A stretch of DNA of 64,000 nt from an uncultured Bacteroidia bacterium (GTDB lineage: Bacteria > Bacteroidota > Bacteroidia > Bacteroidales > Prolixibacteraceae). Under the pieces are notes generated by a model. It was not told the origin of the DNA and made no database searches. It saw nothing but the letters and a program-made list of their open reading frames with translations. The stretch lies in contig CAIXCY010000060.1 in the NCBI GenBank assembly GCA_903918045.1, positions 18,532-82,531 on the forward strand, written 5' to 3'. Of the stretch, positions 18,606 to 26,350 are shown in pieces (position 1 is the stretch's first letter; each line of letters opens with the position of its first letter). Position numbers and translations under genes: made by a program.

Positions 18606-21368
18606 CTAGGGTCTTTTAATAACCTTCCTGACTAATGTTTCTCCATTTATATTTTGTGCTTTCACCATATAGAGACCCGGGTTCAAATCACCAATAAAAA
18701 GATTATTTTCAGCTCCCTGAAGTGTCGAGAGTTGAAATTCCTTGACTTTAACCCCCGTGAGACTAAAAATCGATAACTTTTGTGACCCCGTAACCGAGAT
18801 TACCTTTAGATAATCGGACGCAGGATTGGGACTGATCTGCAGGTAGTTCTGACTTTTAATCAAAGGAACATCCGTGACTATGTTCCCCAGGTTTTGAGTC
18901 GAAAAGAGCTTGTATTCGCCGGCTGCCAGCGGTACACTCTGCGATGTCGTGGCTACGCTTATCGTTTTTTGACCAAAGAAGTCATACCACGTTCCCGCTT
19001 TTTGAAAATCCAGAACCGGACTTGCGCTAGCTACTCCAAAATTTCCGACAATTAAAACATGTTCTCCATTAAGATTCAATTTAATCCATTTGATATCACT
19101 TGCCACAGCCTGGCTGAAATCGGTAGTAGAAAAAATCGGCGCACTTTTTTTCAACTGAAAAAGTTGAGAAAACACCTTATTCAGCAGCGCTCTGTCCGCA
19201 TTATCCTTATATTCCCAATGGATAGGTTTCTCCCCGACCCGATCGTTATTATAATTGATGGAGATATCATAACCAAGTTCTTCAAACTGCCAGATCATCT
19301 TTGGACCCGGCACAGGAATAAACAAGGCAGCAGTCAAGGCTGCCCGGTTAAGTGCCACCTTTAGACTCTTGATGTCGTATGAACCTGAAGCATTTCCATA
19401 ATTAAGACATTGATATAGAATGCGTTCCTCATCATGGCTCTCCATGTAGCCAAGTTGACCCGGGTTAGTCCATCCCAAGTAGGCATAAGATGCGGATGTC
19501 CAATCAGACTTATTACCATCATTATATCCCATTGCCCCCTGAGAAGCATTATAATTAAAGTTTCCCCACAGTAGAATCCCTTTACTGGCTAATTCGGTCT
19601 GTTCCGGATTATCTGCAAGGTGCTCAAAAATTACCATAGCACCTGGTTTACGGACCCAGATCTCATGCGCCATCCGTTCCAGGTTGTCAACTCTGGCCTG
19701 GTCGTAACTGCCACCCCAATCATTCGGATCAGTTCTTGGAGTATTGGAAAATCCCTTTGTGAAGTCAAACCTAAAACCGTCAATCTTATATTCGCTCATC
19801 CAGAACGAATTGATGCTATCCACGAGCTGCCGCGTAGATGGGCTGTCATGATTAAAGTCATATCCCCATTGTAATGAGGGATTTGCAAAATTACTCTTCT
19901 GATTGTACCAGGGATTCTGAGCCGTAGGTTTAGTCCCATCAAAATAGAGCTGAACAAACGGACTCTGGCCATAGGAATGGTTAAGCACCAGGTCAAGCAC
20001 TGTGGCAATTCCCCTTTTATGACATTCATCGACCAATAATTTCAAATCATTCTTAGGTCCATAGTATTTATCCGGGGCAAAATAGAAGGATGGATTGTAT
20101 CCCCAGCTGGAGTTTCCTTCAAACTCATTCACGGGCATTAACTCCAGAACATTTACACCCAGTGTCTTTAAATAATCAAGATGGCTGATTACCCCGGTAT
20201 AGGAATGCAGCTGGTCAAAATCCCTGACATGACATTCGTACACCACCATTGTGTCGGGAGAAACTGCCCCGAATTTTGCAATTTGCCAGTTATATGGCTG
20301 TTGGTTGGTTTGCAAAACACTGGTAATGCCCTCCGTTTTGCCAGCAGGATAAGGAATTAATCCCGGATAAGTCGTTGTAGTGATATACTTGTCATTATCA
20401 GGATCAGAAGTTTTTTCGGTATAGGGATCGGCTATCTTAAGATTTCCATCGACAAGGTATTGAAAAGGGTACTCTTTCCCCGAAGTAAGGCCGGTTATGT
20501 CTAACCAGAAGTAGTCACCATCTCTTTTCATCCGGGAGGATGAGGAGGGAGTCCAGTTGTTAAACTCACCAATAACGTGAACGGTTGATTTGAAAGGAGC
20601 CCATAGTACCAGCCTTGCACTCTGGGTATCCAGATAATTAATCCCCTTTTTCGCACCGACAGGAAGCGTTTGGACCACCTGAGGACCAATCACATTAATA
20701 AAAATAGAATCTGTGGCCACTGTTGCCCCGCTGGTTGCAGTCACTTTCAGCCAGTAATCGCCTGGTTGAGAAGCATTAAAAGGGTATGAAAGCTGTGTTG
20801 CACCGGTAACGGACGCAACCTGATTGCTGTTCATGAAAAGACGAATATCAGCTATTGCACTCGAGGAGGCAAGAACCTGTAGATTTGCATCCTGATTCAG
20901 GATTGAATTCCCTGAAGGATTTGTAAATGCAACATTCAAACCGGAACTATAAACATCGATAAGGATATTTTTAGTCTGTTTGGTACCATCAGCACTTCTA
21001 AAGACAAAGGCCATCTGCTTAATGATTTCTCCGGCAGGGACACTATAAAAGCCCCGGATGTCAGGTGTAATCTGGAGTGAATAGGTATTATTGGTTATTC
21101 TGGTAAGTTTAGGTTGCAGCGTATTATTGCCCCAGGTTCCGATGACGTGTTGCCAATCAGTCAGGGAAGAACTTTTATCGGTAATAACACCGGTATGGGT
21201 ATAAACATCTCCTGTATAATCTTTTAAGCCGGCATCACCCAGCGTGGCATCGAAGGTGATCGAAACCGGGAGGTTTTCGATGGGCAAGGTAGGATTGGTT
21301 GTCACCTGCGAAAAGGTGAACTTACAAAAAAGTACCAGACTAAGAAGAAGAGTTATTCGATATAACAT
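18606..21368 (-). CDS. Secreted GH13 alpha-amylase with type IX secretion sorting domain
   Basis: A 920-residue enzyme from the ATG at 21368 (signal MLYRITLLLSLVLFCKFTFS). After N-terminal beta domains (about 22-240) comes a CBM48/E-set type domain (SARLVLWAPFKSTVHVIGEFNNW), then the GH13 barrel: DLVLNHSYG, nucleophile Asp535 (GFRFDFTKGF), acid Glu582 (VIFEHLADNP) and the third acid in MESHDEERI. The last 80 residues (LQISPNPASDY ... VRKVIKRP) are a T9SS type A sorting domain, so the protein goes to the cell surface or medium. The order fits a neopullulanase/alpha-amylase. It follows the susCDEF genes but is separated from them by a strong terminator, so it probably has its own promoter. Confidence 0.92.
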   Translation of the reverse strand: MLYRITLLLSLVLFCKFTFSQVTTNPTLPIENLPVSITFDATLGDAGLKDYTGDVYTHTGVITDKSSSLTDWQHVIGTWGNNTLQPKLTRITNNTYSLQITPDIRGFYSVPAGEIIKQMAFVFRSADGTKQTKNILIDVYSSGLNVAFTNPSGNSILNQDANLQVLASSSAIADIRLFMNSNQVASVTGATQLSYPFNASQPGDYWLKVTATSGATVATDSIFINVIGPQVVQTLPVGAKKGINYLDTQSARLVLWAPFKSTVHVIGEFNNWTPSSSSRMKRDGDYFWLDITGLTSGKEYPFQYLVDGNLKIADPYTEKTSDPDNDKYITTTTYPGLIPYPAGKTEGITSVLQTNQQPYNWQIAKFGAVSPDTMVVYECHVRDFDQLHSYTGVISHLDYLKTLGVNVLELMPVNEFEGNSSWGYNPSFYFAPDKYYGPKNDLKLLVDECHKRGIATVLDLVLNHSYGQSPFVQLYFDGTKPTAQNPWYNQKSNFANPSLQWGYDFNHDSPSTRQLVDSINSFWMSEYKIDGFRFDFTKGFSNTPRTDPNDWGGSYDQARVDNLERMAHEIWVRKPGAMVIFEHLADNPEQTELASKGILLWGNFNYNASQGAMGYNDGNKSDWTSASYAYLGWTNPGQLGYMESHDEERILYQCLNYGNASGSYDIKSLKVALNRAALTAALFIPVPGPKMIWQFEELGYDISINYNNDRVGEKPIHWEYKDNADRALLNKVFSQLFQLKKSAPIFSTTDFSQAVASDIKWIKLNLNGEHVLIVGNFGVASASPVLDFQKAGTWYDFFGQKTISVATTSQSVPLAAGEYKLFSTQNLGNIVTDVPLIKSQNYLQISPNPASDYLKVISVTGSQKLSIFSLTGVKVKEFQLSTLQGAENNLFIGDLNPGLYMVKAQNINGETLVRKVIKRP

Positions 21369-21625
21369 ACTGATAAAATAAATACGAATAAAAGGAAAAA
21401 TCGCCACTCAAAATGTGGGAATAGATGTTTCTCAAATAAACATTGCTATTGCTTTATTAAACAAGGCAAATAAGGTTTATTCAGACATACTGTCAAAGCT
21501 ACTAAGGTTTTTTGAAAAGCGTTAAGGTTTTGTAAAAAAAAATAACTCCTATCAAATAATATTTAACCACATAGAAGATCCTGCCTTCACAATTTGGGTT
21601 GATCCCAAAACACCTTCCGGGAAAT
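21369..21625. other. Intergenic region upstream of the secreted amylase
   Basis: Together with the terminator this gap is just over 300 bp. I see no gene. A weak -7 candidate on the - strand (TAGCTTTG, plus-strand 21494-21501) has no good upstream partner. No LacI palindrome like those at 29511 and 30740 is present. Confidence 0.4.
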
Positions 21626-21668
21626 AAAAAAAAGGCTTATCCACTTGTACTAAGCAGATAAGCCTTTT
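21626..21668 (-). terminator. Rho-independent terminator of the susCDEF operon
   Basis: A 12-bp perfect stem (21630-21641 with 21657-21668, sequence AAAAGGCTTATC) with a 15-nt loop, followed on the - strand by a run of Ts (plus-strand As 21626-21633). It lies 13 bp past the stop of the SusF-like gene. Confidence 0.85.
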
Positions 21669-21680
21669 AGGTTTATAAAA

Positions 21681-23609
21681 TTAATTTTTTGTTACCGTTG
21701 CCACTTTAGCCACAGGATCAAAAGTGACGGTATAGGTTCCATCAACATTTCCCGGAACCCCGATGTTATGGCCGCCGGATCCTAATGGAACCGTAGTTGC
21801 ATTGATATAGTTATCTGCAGAACCATCTGAAGTCCCTAATCCGCCAAAATTGATAGGCCAATCATGATTTGCCCTAATTTTGAAGGTTTTACCGCCACTG
21901 GAAGAAACCAAAGCCACGGTACTTGTCCAGACTTTGGCAACAGAGTTCCATGTCATCGGAGTATCCGTGCTCCAGCCTCCCGGAGTAGCATCTCCGATTA
22001 ATCCCCAGGTTGTGAGGTTATAGGTATATGCATTTGGATGGCTCAGATCTAACGTAACAGCATAATCAGCAGTTACTGCTATCGGGATATTATTATTATC
22101 CTTGGTATCAAGCTTACCATCTACAGTTACACTGCCATAATTCACACCCCAGTCTGATGTACCTCTAAATTTGATATTTCCACCAGAAGTTAAATGTATT
22201 GGTAAAGAGAATGTTTTCGCAGACGGATCATAAACCATATCGGTCTGGGCACCCCATCCTCCTGGAGTAGCATCACCAATTATACCCCAGTTTGTGGCAA
22301 CTGCAGTATAGGTCATCGCGGTAGCATCGGCATTGATTTTGTAATATCCTTTGGATGAAGCAATATTATTTTTGGCATTTGGATCCAACTTGCCAGGTTC
22401 CAAAACACCATTCCCATCATTGTTGGCATAATTTGGACCATCCCAGTTAAGTTGGGAAGCAAATTTCCAGTTGTTGGTTCCATTGGCCATATAGACATAA
22501 CCTTCAAGCTTGTCACCGGCAGCAATAGTGCTGATTACCTGTGGTGATTTGTCCGGAGACCAATCGGCCAATCCGGAACCTGGGTAGCTCGCACCAACAT
22601 AATCGCCGGGAAGATTCCAGGTAAGGATGTCGGCCAGTGTTTTAAGCTGCACATCGGCGCCATAAGCAGTACCCGCGCTGTTTGTAGCATAGGCACGGAC
22701 ATGATAAACGGTATTACTTGTCAACCCCGTAAGGTTACTGACAAAGAGACCGGTACCTGTTGCTCCATCAATTTTTGTTCCGGTAATATCCGGATTTGCT
22801 GCGGTACCCCATGCCAGACCCCTTGCAGTAATAGCACCACCTCCATCATAGGTAACCGATCCACCAGAGATTGCACTAACTTTTGTAACTGCGGTAGCTG
22901 CAGTTGTCGTTACAACAGGATAATCTACCAAGGTTGTGAAGGCGACCTCAGGACCATAACCAGTACCAGCTGAATTAGTTGCATAACTGCGTACATAATA
23001 GGCTGTATGCCCTTTTAAACCGGTAAGGGTGCTTACAAATACACCAATTCCATTGGCATCGGATGTCTTTGATCCCGAAATGGTAGGGTTATGAGCCAGA
23101 CCATAGGCTACACCGCGGGCAGTTACAGCAGCACCACCTGCAACAGTTACGTTTCCGCCGGTGATTGCCGAATTACCTGTAAGAGCGGTAATTGCTGTTG
23201 TAGTAAGGGTCGGAACTACAGGTGAGGTTGTAAAAGTTACCTGTTCGCCATAAATAGTCCCTGTTGCATTGGTTGCATAAGCACGGGCATAATAAAGCGT
23301 TGCATAAGCAAGCCCTCCAACTTTGACCGTGTAGGTTGCACCAGTAACAGGACCGGTAAACGGTACTTTGGTGTTGGCAATTGTTGGGGCTGCTGAAATG
23401 CCGTAGCAAACTCCCTCCTCGGTAAAACCACCACCGGCAGCGACTACAAAGCCGACAACTGTGACAGAATCAGATTTCACATTCAATACCTGTGAAGTAG
23501 AAAGCCTCGGAGCTAATCGCACGTCCGCGTTTTCCTTCGTACATGCGCCAAAAAACAGGATCGCAGTAACCAGTACGGCCAATAATTTATATATGGACAC
23601 TTTTTTCAT
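21681..23609 (-). CDS. SusF/SusE-like outer-membrane starch-binding lipoprotein with three N-terminal FN3-like repeats
   Basis: A 642-residue protein from the ATG at 23609. The lipoprotein signal ends at the lipobox FFGAC. Three repeats of about 95 residues follow, each ending in a block like YYARAYATNATGTIYG / YYVRSYATNSAGTGYG / YHVRAYATNSAGTAYG, resembling fibronectin-type III modules. Then come three starch-binding-type domains (starting near WNLPGDYVG, WGIIGDATPGGW and WGLIGDATPGGW), rich in Trp. It should sit on the cell surface and hold starch near SusC/D. The last domain is very like that of the SusE-like neighbour. It lies 29 bp after that gene in the susCDEF operon. Confidence 0.85.
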   Translation of the reverse strand: MKKVSIYKLLAVLVTAILFFGACTKENADVRLAPRLSTSQVLNVKSDSVTVVGFVVAAGGGFTEEGVCYGISAAPTIANTKVPFTGPVTGATYTVKVGGLAYATLYYARAYATNATGTIYGEQVTFTTSPVVPTLTTTAITALTGNSAITGGNVTVAGGAAVTARGVAYGLAHNPTISGSKTSDANGIGVFVSTLTGLKGHTAYYVRSYATNSAGTGYGPEVAFTTLVDYPVVTTTAATAVTKVSAISGGSVTYDGGGAITARGLAWGTAANPDITGTKIDGATGTGLFVSNLTGLTSNTVYHVRAYATNSAGTAYGADVQLKTLADILTWNLPGDYVGASYPGSGLADWSPDKSPQVISTIAAGDKLEGYVYMANGTNNWKFASQLNWDGPNYANNDGNGVLEPGKLDPNAKNNIASSKGYYKINADATAMTYTAVATNWGIIGDATPGGWGAQTDMVYDPSAKTFSLPIHLTSGGNIKFRGTSDWGVNYGSVTVDGKLDTKDNNNIPIAVTADYAVTLDLSHPNAYTYNLTTWGLIGDATPGGWSTDTPMTWNSVAKVWTSTVALVSSSGGKTFKIRANHDWPINFGGLGTSDGSADNYINATTVPLGSGGHNIGVPGNVDGTYTVTFDPVAKVATVTKN

Positions 23610-23638
23610 ATCATTTTTTTTAAAATGTTTCATACCTT

Positions 23639-24679
23639 TTAGTTCTTAACCACTGTTGCTTTTAGATCCTGAATGTACAGCTTGACGGTGTAATTCCCTG
23701 CACCTCCATTAAGACCGATATTTTTCCCACCGGCAGCCAATGGAACAGTTGTAGCATCGGTATAATTATCAGCAGAGCCATCGGCTGTGCCTTTTCCGCC
23801 CCAGTTTGTCGCCCATCCATCATTAAGTCTGAATTTAATTTGATCATTTGTCAGATTAACGGTAATTACCCAACAACCATTAACTGCATCATAATCCATT
23901 TTACTATCCGGACTATTCCATCCATTAGGTGTTGCAGATCCTACCAGACCAATCATATAGGAATCGATTGCGTAGGTAAGTCCCTTGGTATCTGCAGTAA
24001 ATTTATACCATCCACTTGCTGTGGCAGTAATTCCACCCCCATTTGCGGCAAATGCACCACCGGTAAGCCCGTAGATAGTTCCCGTATCGGGATCTTTTAA
24101 GGTAAACGGTTTTGTGGCATCAAGTTTTACAAAACCGGTGTATTTGCCATCACCCAAAGCAGATTCAATTTTCTGAGTAATACCCGAACCGACTAAATCC
24201 AAACGCGGTAAACCATAAACGGTAACATTGGCTGTATTTACTGCGGAACTATAAACCATTGGGGTATATCCTGTTCCTGCATCGATAGCCATAACCGCTC
24301 TGATCCTGAAATCGACAGCAGAGACCTGATCGGCCGTGAACTTTTTAAGTAAAATGCCATTTAAACTACTAACCGAAATAGACATTGAAAGATCCTGTAC
24401 ATCATTAAGGATAGCGATTGCATTGACAAAATTATTCCCTTTGGCGCAAGCCTCAAGATAATAGGTAGCGGAGGCCTGAAAACCCGGATCCAAAGGAGTT
24501 CCAACAAAAACAAGTGATTTTGTTCCATTGGTTCTTGTAAGGGTTAAGTCAGGCATAGTCTTAATCGTAGGGACAATCGGGCTGGCTAGCATAACCACCT
24601 TCGTTTCGTCTTTTTTACAGGCAAACAAAAGTGCGAACAACCCGATGAAAGATAAATATATAAGTAAATTTTTATTCAT
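23639..24679 (-). CDS. SusE-like outer-membrane starch-binding lipoprotein
   Basis: A 346-residue lipoprotein (signal ends LLFAC, then KKDE). An N-terminal SusE-type immunoglobulin-like domain (about 30-150, PTIKTMPDLTLTRTNGTKSLVF) is followed by a middle domain and a C-terminal starch-binding domain (IGLVGSATPNGW ... DGWATNWGGKGTADGSADN). That last domain shares the GSADNY..ATTVPL..GG.NIG tail with the SusF-like neighbour. Role: surface glycan binding as part of the Sus complex. It lies 19 bp after the susD-like gene. Confidence 0.86.
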   Translation of the reverse strand: MNKNLLIYLSFIGLFALLFACKKDETKVVMLASPIVPTIKTMPDLTLTRTNGTKSLVFVGTPLDPGFQASATYYLEACAKGNNFVNAIAILNDVQDLSMSISVSSLNGILLKKFTADQVSAVDFRIRAVMAIDAGTGYTPMVYSSAVNTANVTVYGLPRLDLVGSGITQKIESALGDGKYTGFVKLDATKPFTLKDPDTGTIYGLTGGAFAANGGGITATASGWYKFTADTKGLTYAIDSYMIGLVGSATPNGWNSPDSKMDYDAVNGCWVITVNLTNDQIKFRLNDGWATNWGGKGTADGSADNYTDATTVPLAAGGKNIGLNGGAGNYTVKLYIQDLKATVVKN

Positions 24680-24698
24680 GGTTTAAAAGATTAAGAGA

Positions 24699-26330
24699 TT
24701 AATAACCCGAGTTTTGTTTGATGTTAGGATTTGCAGAAACCTCATCACCCGGAATCGGGAACAGATTTAAATGGTTATCTGTTGTTCCACCTGCAAAAGT
24801 ACCGCCTTTCCATTGCCATTTATAAGATCCGTCTGTAAATTGACCAAAACGAACCAGGTCAGTACGACGTTGGGCTTCATAATAAAATTCACGTCCGCGT
24901 TCGTCGAGCAGGAATTGATCAGTTACCTGACCGGCAGTGATATTTCCTGAAGCATCTCCAAAAGCACGCGTTCGGATAAGGTTAATATCGGTGACTGCAG
25001 CAGCATCATTATTCAGTTTATGTGAAGCTTCAGCCCTCATCAGTAAAGCATCTGCATAACGGAAAACCGGGAAATCGGTATTTGCGAAGGCTGCATTATA
25101 ATCTGCAGACTGTGTGCCGTTTGCATTTTTTGCCCAGAATTTATAAACTCCAATACCGTAATCGCCGCTTGATGAAGCGCTAGGAATATCGAGTGATTTT
25201 TTGACTCTTAGGAATACCCGTTTGTCTTTACTCTTTGCAAACCATGGATCGTTAGTTGGAATAGGATTATTTCCATAGGTGGCCAAAGTATCAACCAATA
25301 CATTCATAAACTGTTTGCGGGCCCGGTTTCCATTCCAGTTGGTATTCGAAGTTAAACCAAGATCAGGAGCATTAATATAGGTTCCATCGCTCGAAGATTC
25401 AATGATGAAGGTTGTTCCGACATAACCTTGTGTATGAATTCCGTCCTGTGCCCATGCAAAAATCATCTCAGGATTTGTCTTTCCGTCATTATCTGCGCTA
25501 AAATTCTGTCTGTAGTTGGTTGCCAGTTGATAAGCGGCACTGTTAACCACTTTATCGCAATAGATTTTACAACTATCCCATTTTGCTGTTCCGGTATAAA
25601 CCTTGGCATTCAGATAAACACGGGCCAGTAACATCCAACAGGCAGCCTGATTTGCCTGTGAAGACAACTTATCGGGAGCTGGTAACTTTGTTTCGATTGC
25701 ATGCAATTCAGAAACGATGTAGTTGAATAATTTTGCCCTGCCAATCTTTGGATCGGGATCCAACTGTTTCGGAAAAAACTTTCCAACACCATCAAGGTCA
25801 GTTACAAAAGGTGGATTTCCGAACAGGTCCATATCCCATGCATAGGCCAATGCTCTTAAGAAACGTGCCTGAGCATTATAGTTGACAATTATCGGATCTG
25901 TTTTTCCGTTGGTGTTCCTGATAAATTCGTTGGCATAGGTAACACTTAGACTTAAACGCTGGTAAAGAGCGGTAAGGAAAGGGTTCTGCGGACTCCAGGT
26001 CTGGGTATTTAAATCAGCAATACCAACATCTCCCCAGGCGCAAATCGCCTCGTCGGTGGTTATTTCCTGGCAATTCCAGAGTGCTCTTGTGGTCGTAAAG
26101 AAATTACCATCAGAGGCTGCAATATCATCTCCTCCTGAACTTCCCTGCCCTGAAATAATAAAACTTGCGTAGATCTTTCCAAGAGATTCAGTCATATAAA
26201 CTGCGCTATCTCCCAAATTTCCTGCCAAAATAGTGTTGGGATCTTTTGGAATTACATTCAAATCTTTCACACACGATGTGAACATCAGTGCTGAAAAAGC
26301 GATTCCTAATATTAAAATCTTTTTATTCAT
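24699..26330 (-). CDS. susD: SusD/RagB-family starch-binding outer-membrane lipoprotein
   Basis: A 543-residue lipoprotein with signal peptide ending in SALMFTSC and the SusD/RagB fold. Typical features are the N-terminal DLNVIPKDPNT segment, ARFLRALAYAWDMDLFGNPPFVTD, the TPR-like region (QAACWMLLARVYLNAKVY), RYADALLMRAEASHKLNN, and the C-terminal LDERGREFYYEAQRRTDLVRF ... LFPIPGDEV block. It caps the SusC barrel and binds malto-oligosaccharides. It starts 20 bp after susC in the same operon. The symbol is by family and context. Confidence 0.95.
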   Translation of the reverse strand: MNKKILILGIAFSALMFTSCVKDLNVIPKDPNTILAGNLGDSAVYMTESLGKIYASFIISGQGSSGGDDIAASDGNFFTTTRALWNCQEITTDEAICAWGDVGIADLNTQTWSPQNPFLTALYQRLSLSVTYANEFIRNTNGKTDPIIVNYNAQARFLRALAYAWDMDLFGNPPFVTDLDGVGKFFPKQLDPDPKIGRAKLFNYIVSELHAIETKLPAPDKLSSQANQAACWMLLARVYLNAKVYTGTAKWDSCKIYCDKVVNSAAYQLATNYRQNFSADNDGKTNPEMIFAWAQDGIHTQGYVGTTFIIESSSDGTYINAPDLGLTSNTNWNGNRARKQFMNVLVDTLATYGNNPIPTNDPWFAKSKDKRVFLRVKKSLDIPSASSSGDYGIGVYKFWAKNANGTQSADYNAAFANTDFPVFRYADALLMRAEASHKLNNDAAAVTDINLIRTRAFGDASGNITAGQVTDQFLLDERGREFYYEAQRRTDLVRFGQFTDGSYKWQWKGGTFAGGTTDNHLNLFPIPGDEVSANPNIKQNSGY

Positions 26331-26350
26331 ATCTATATCTTATTAGAATA

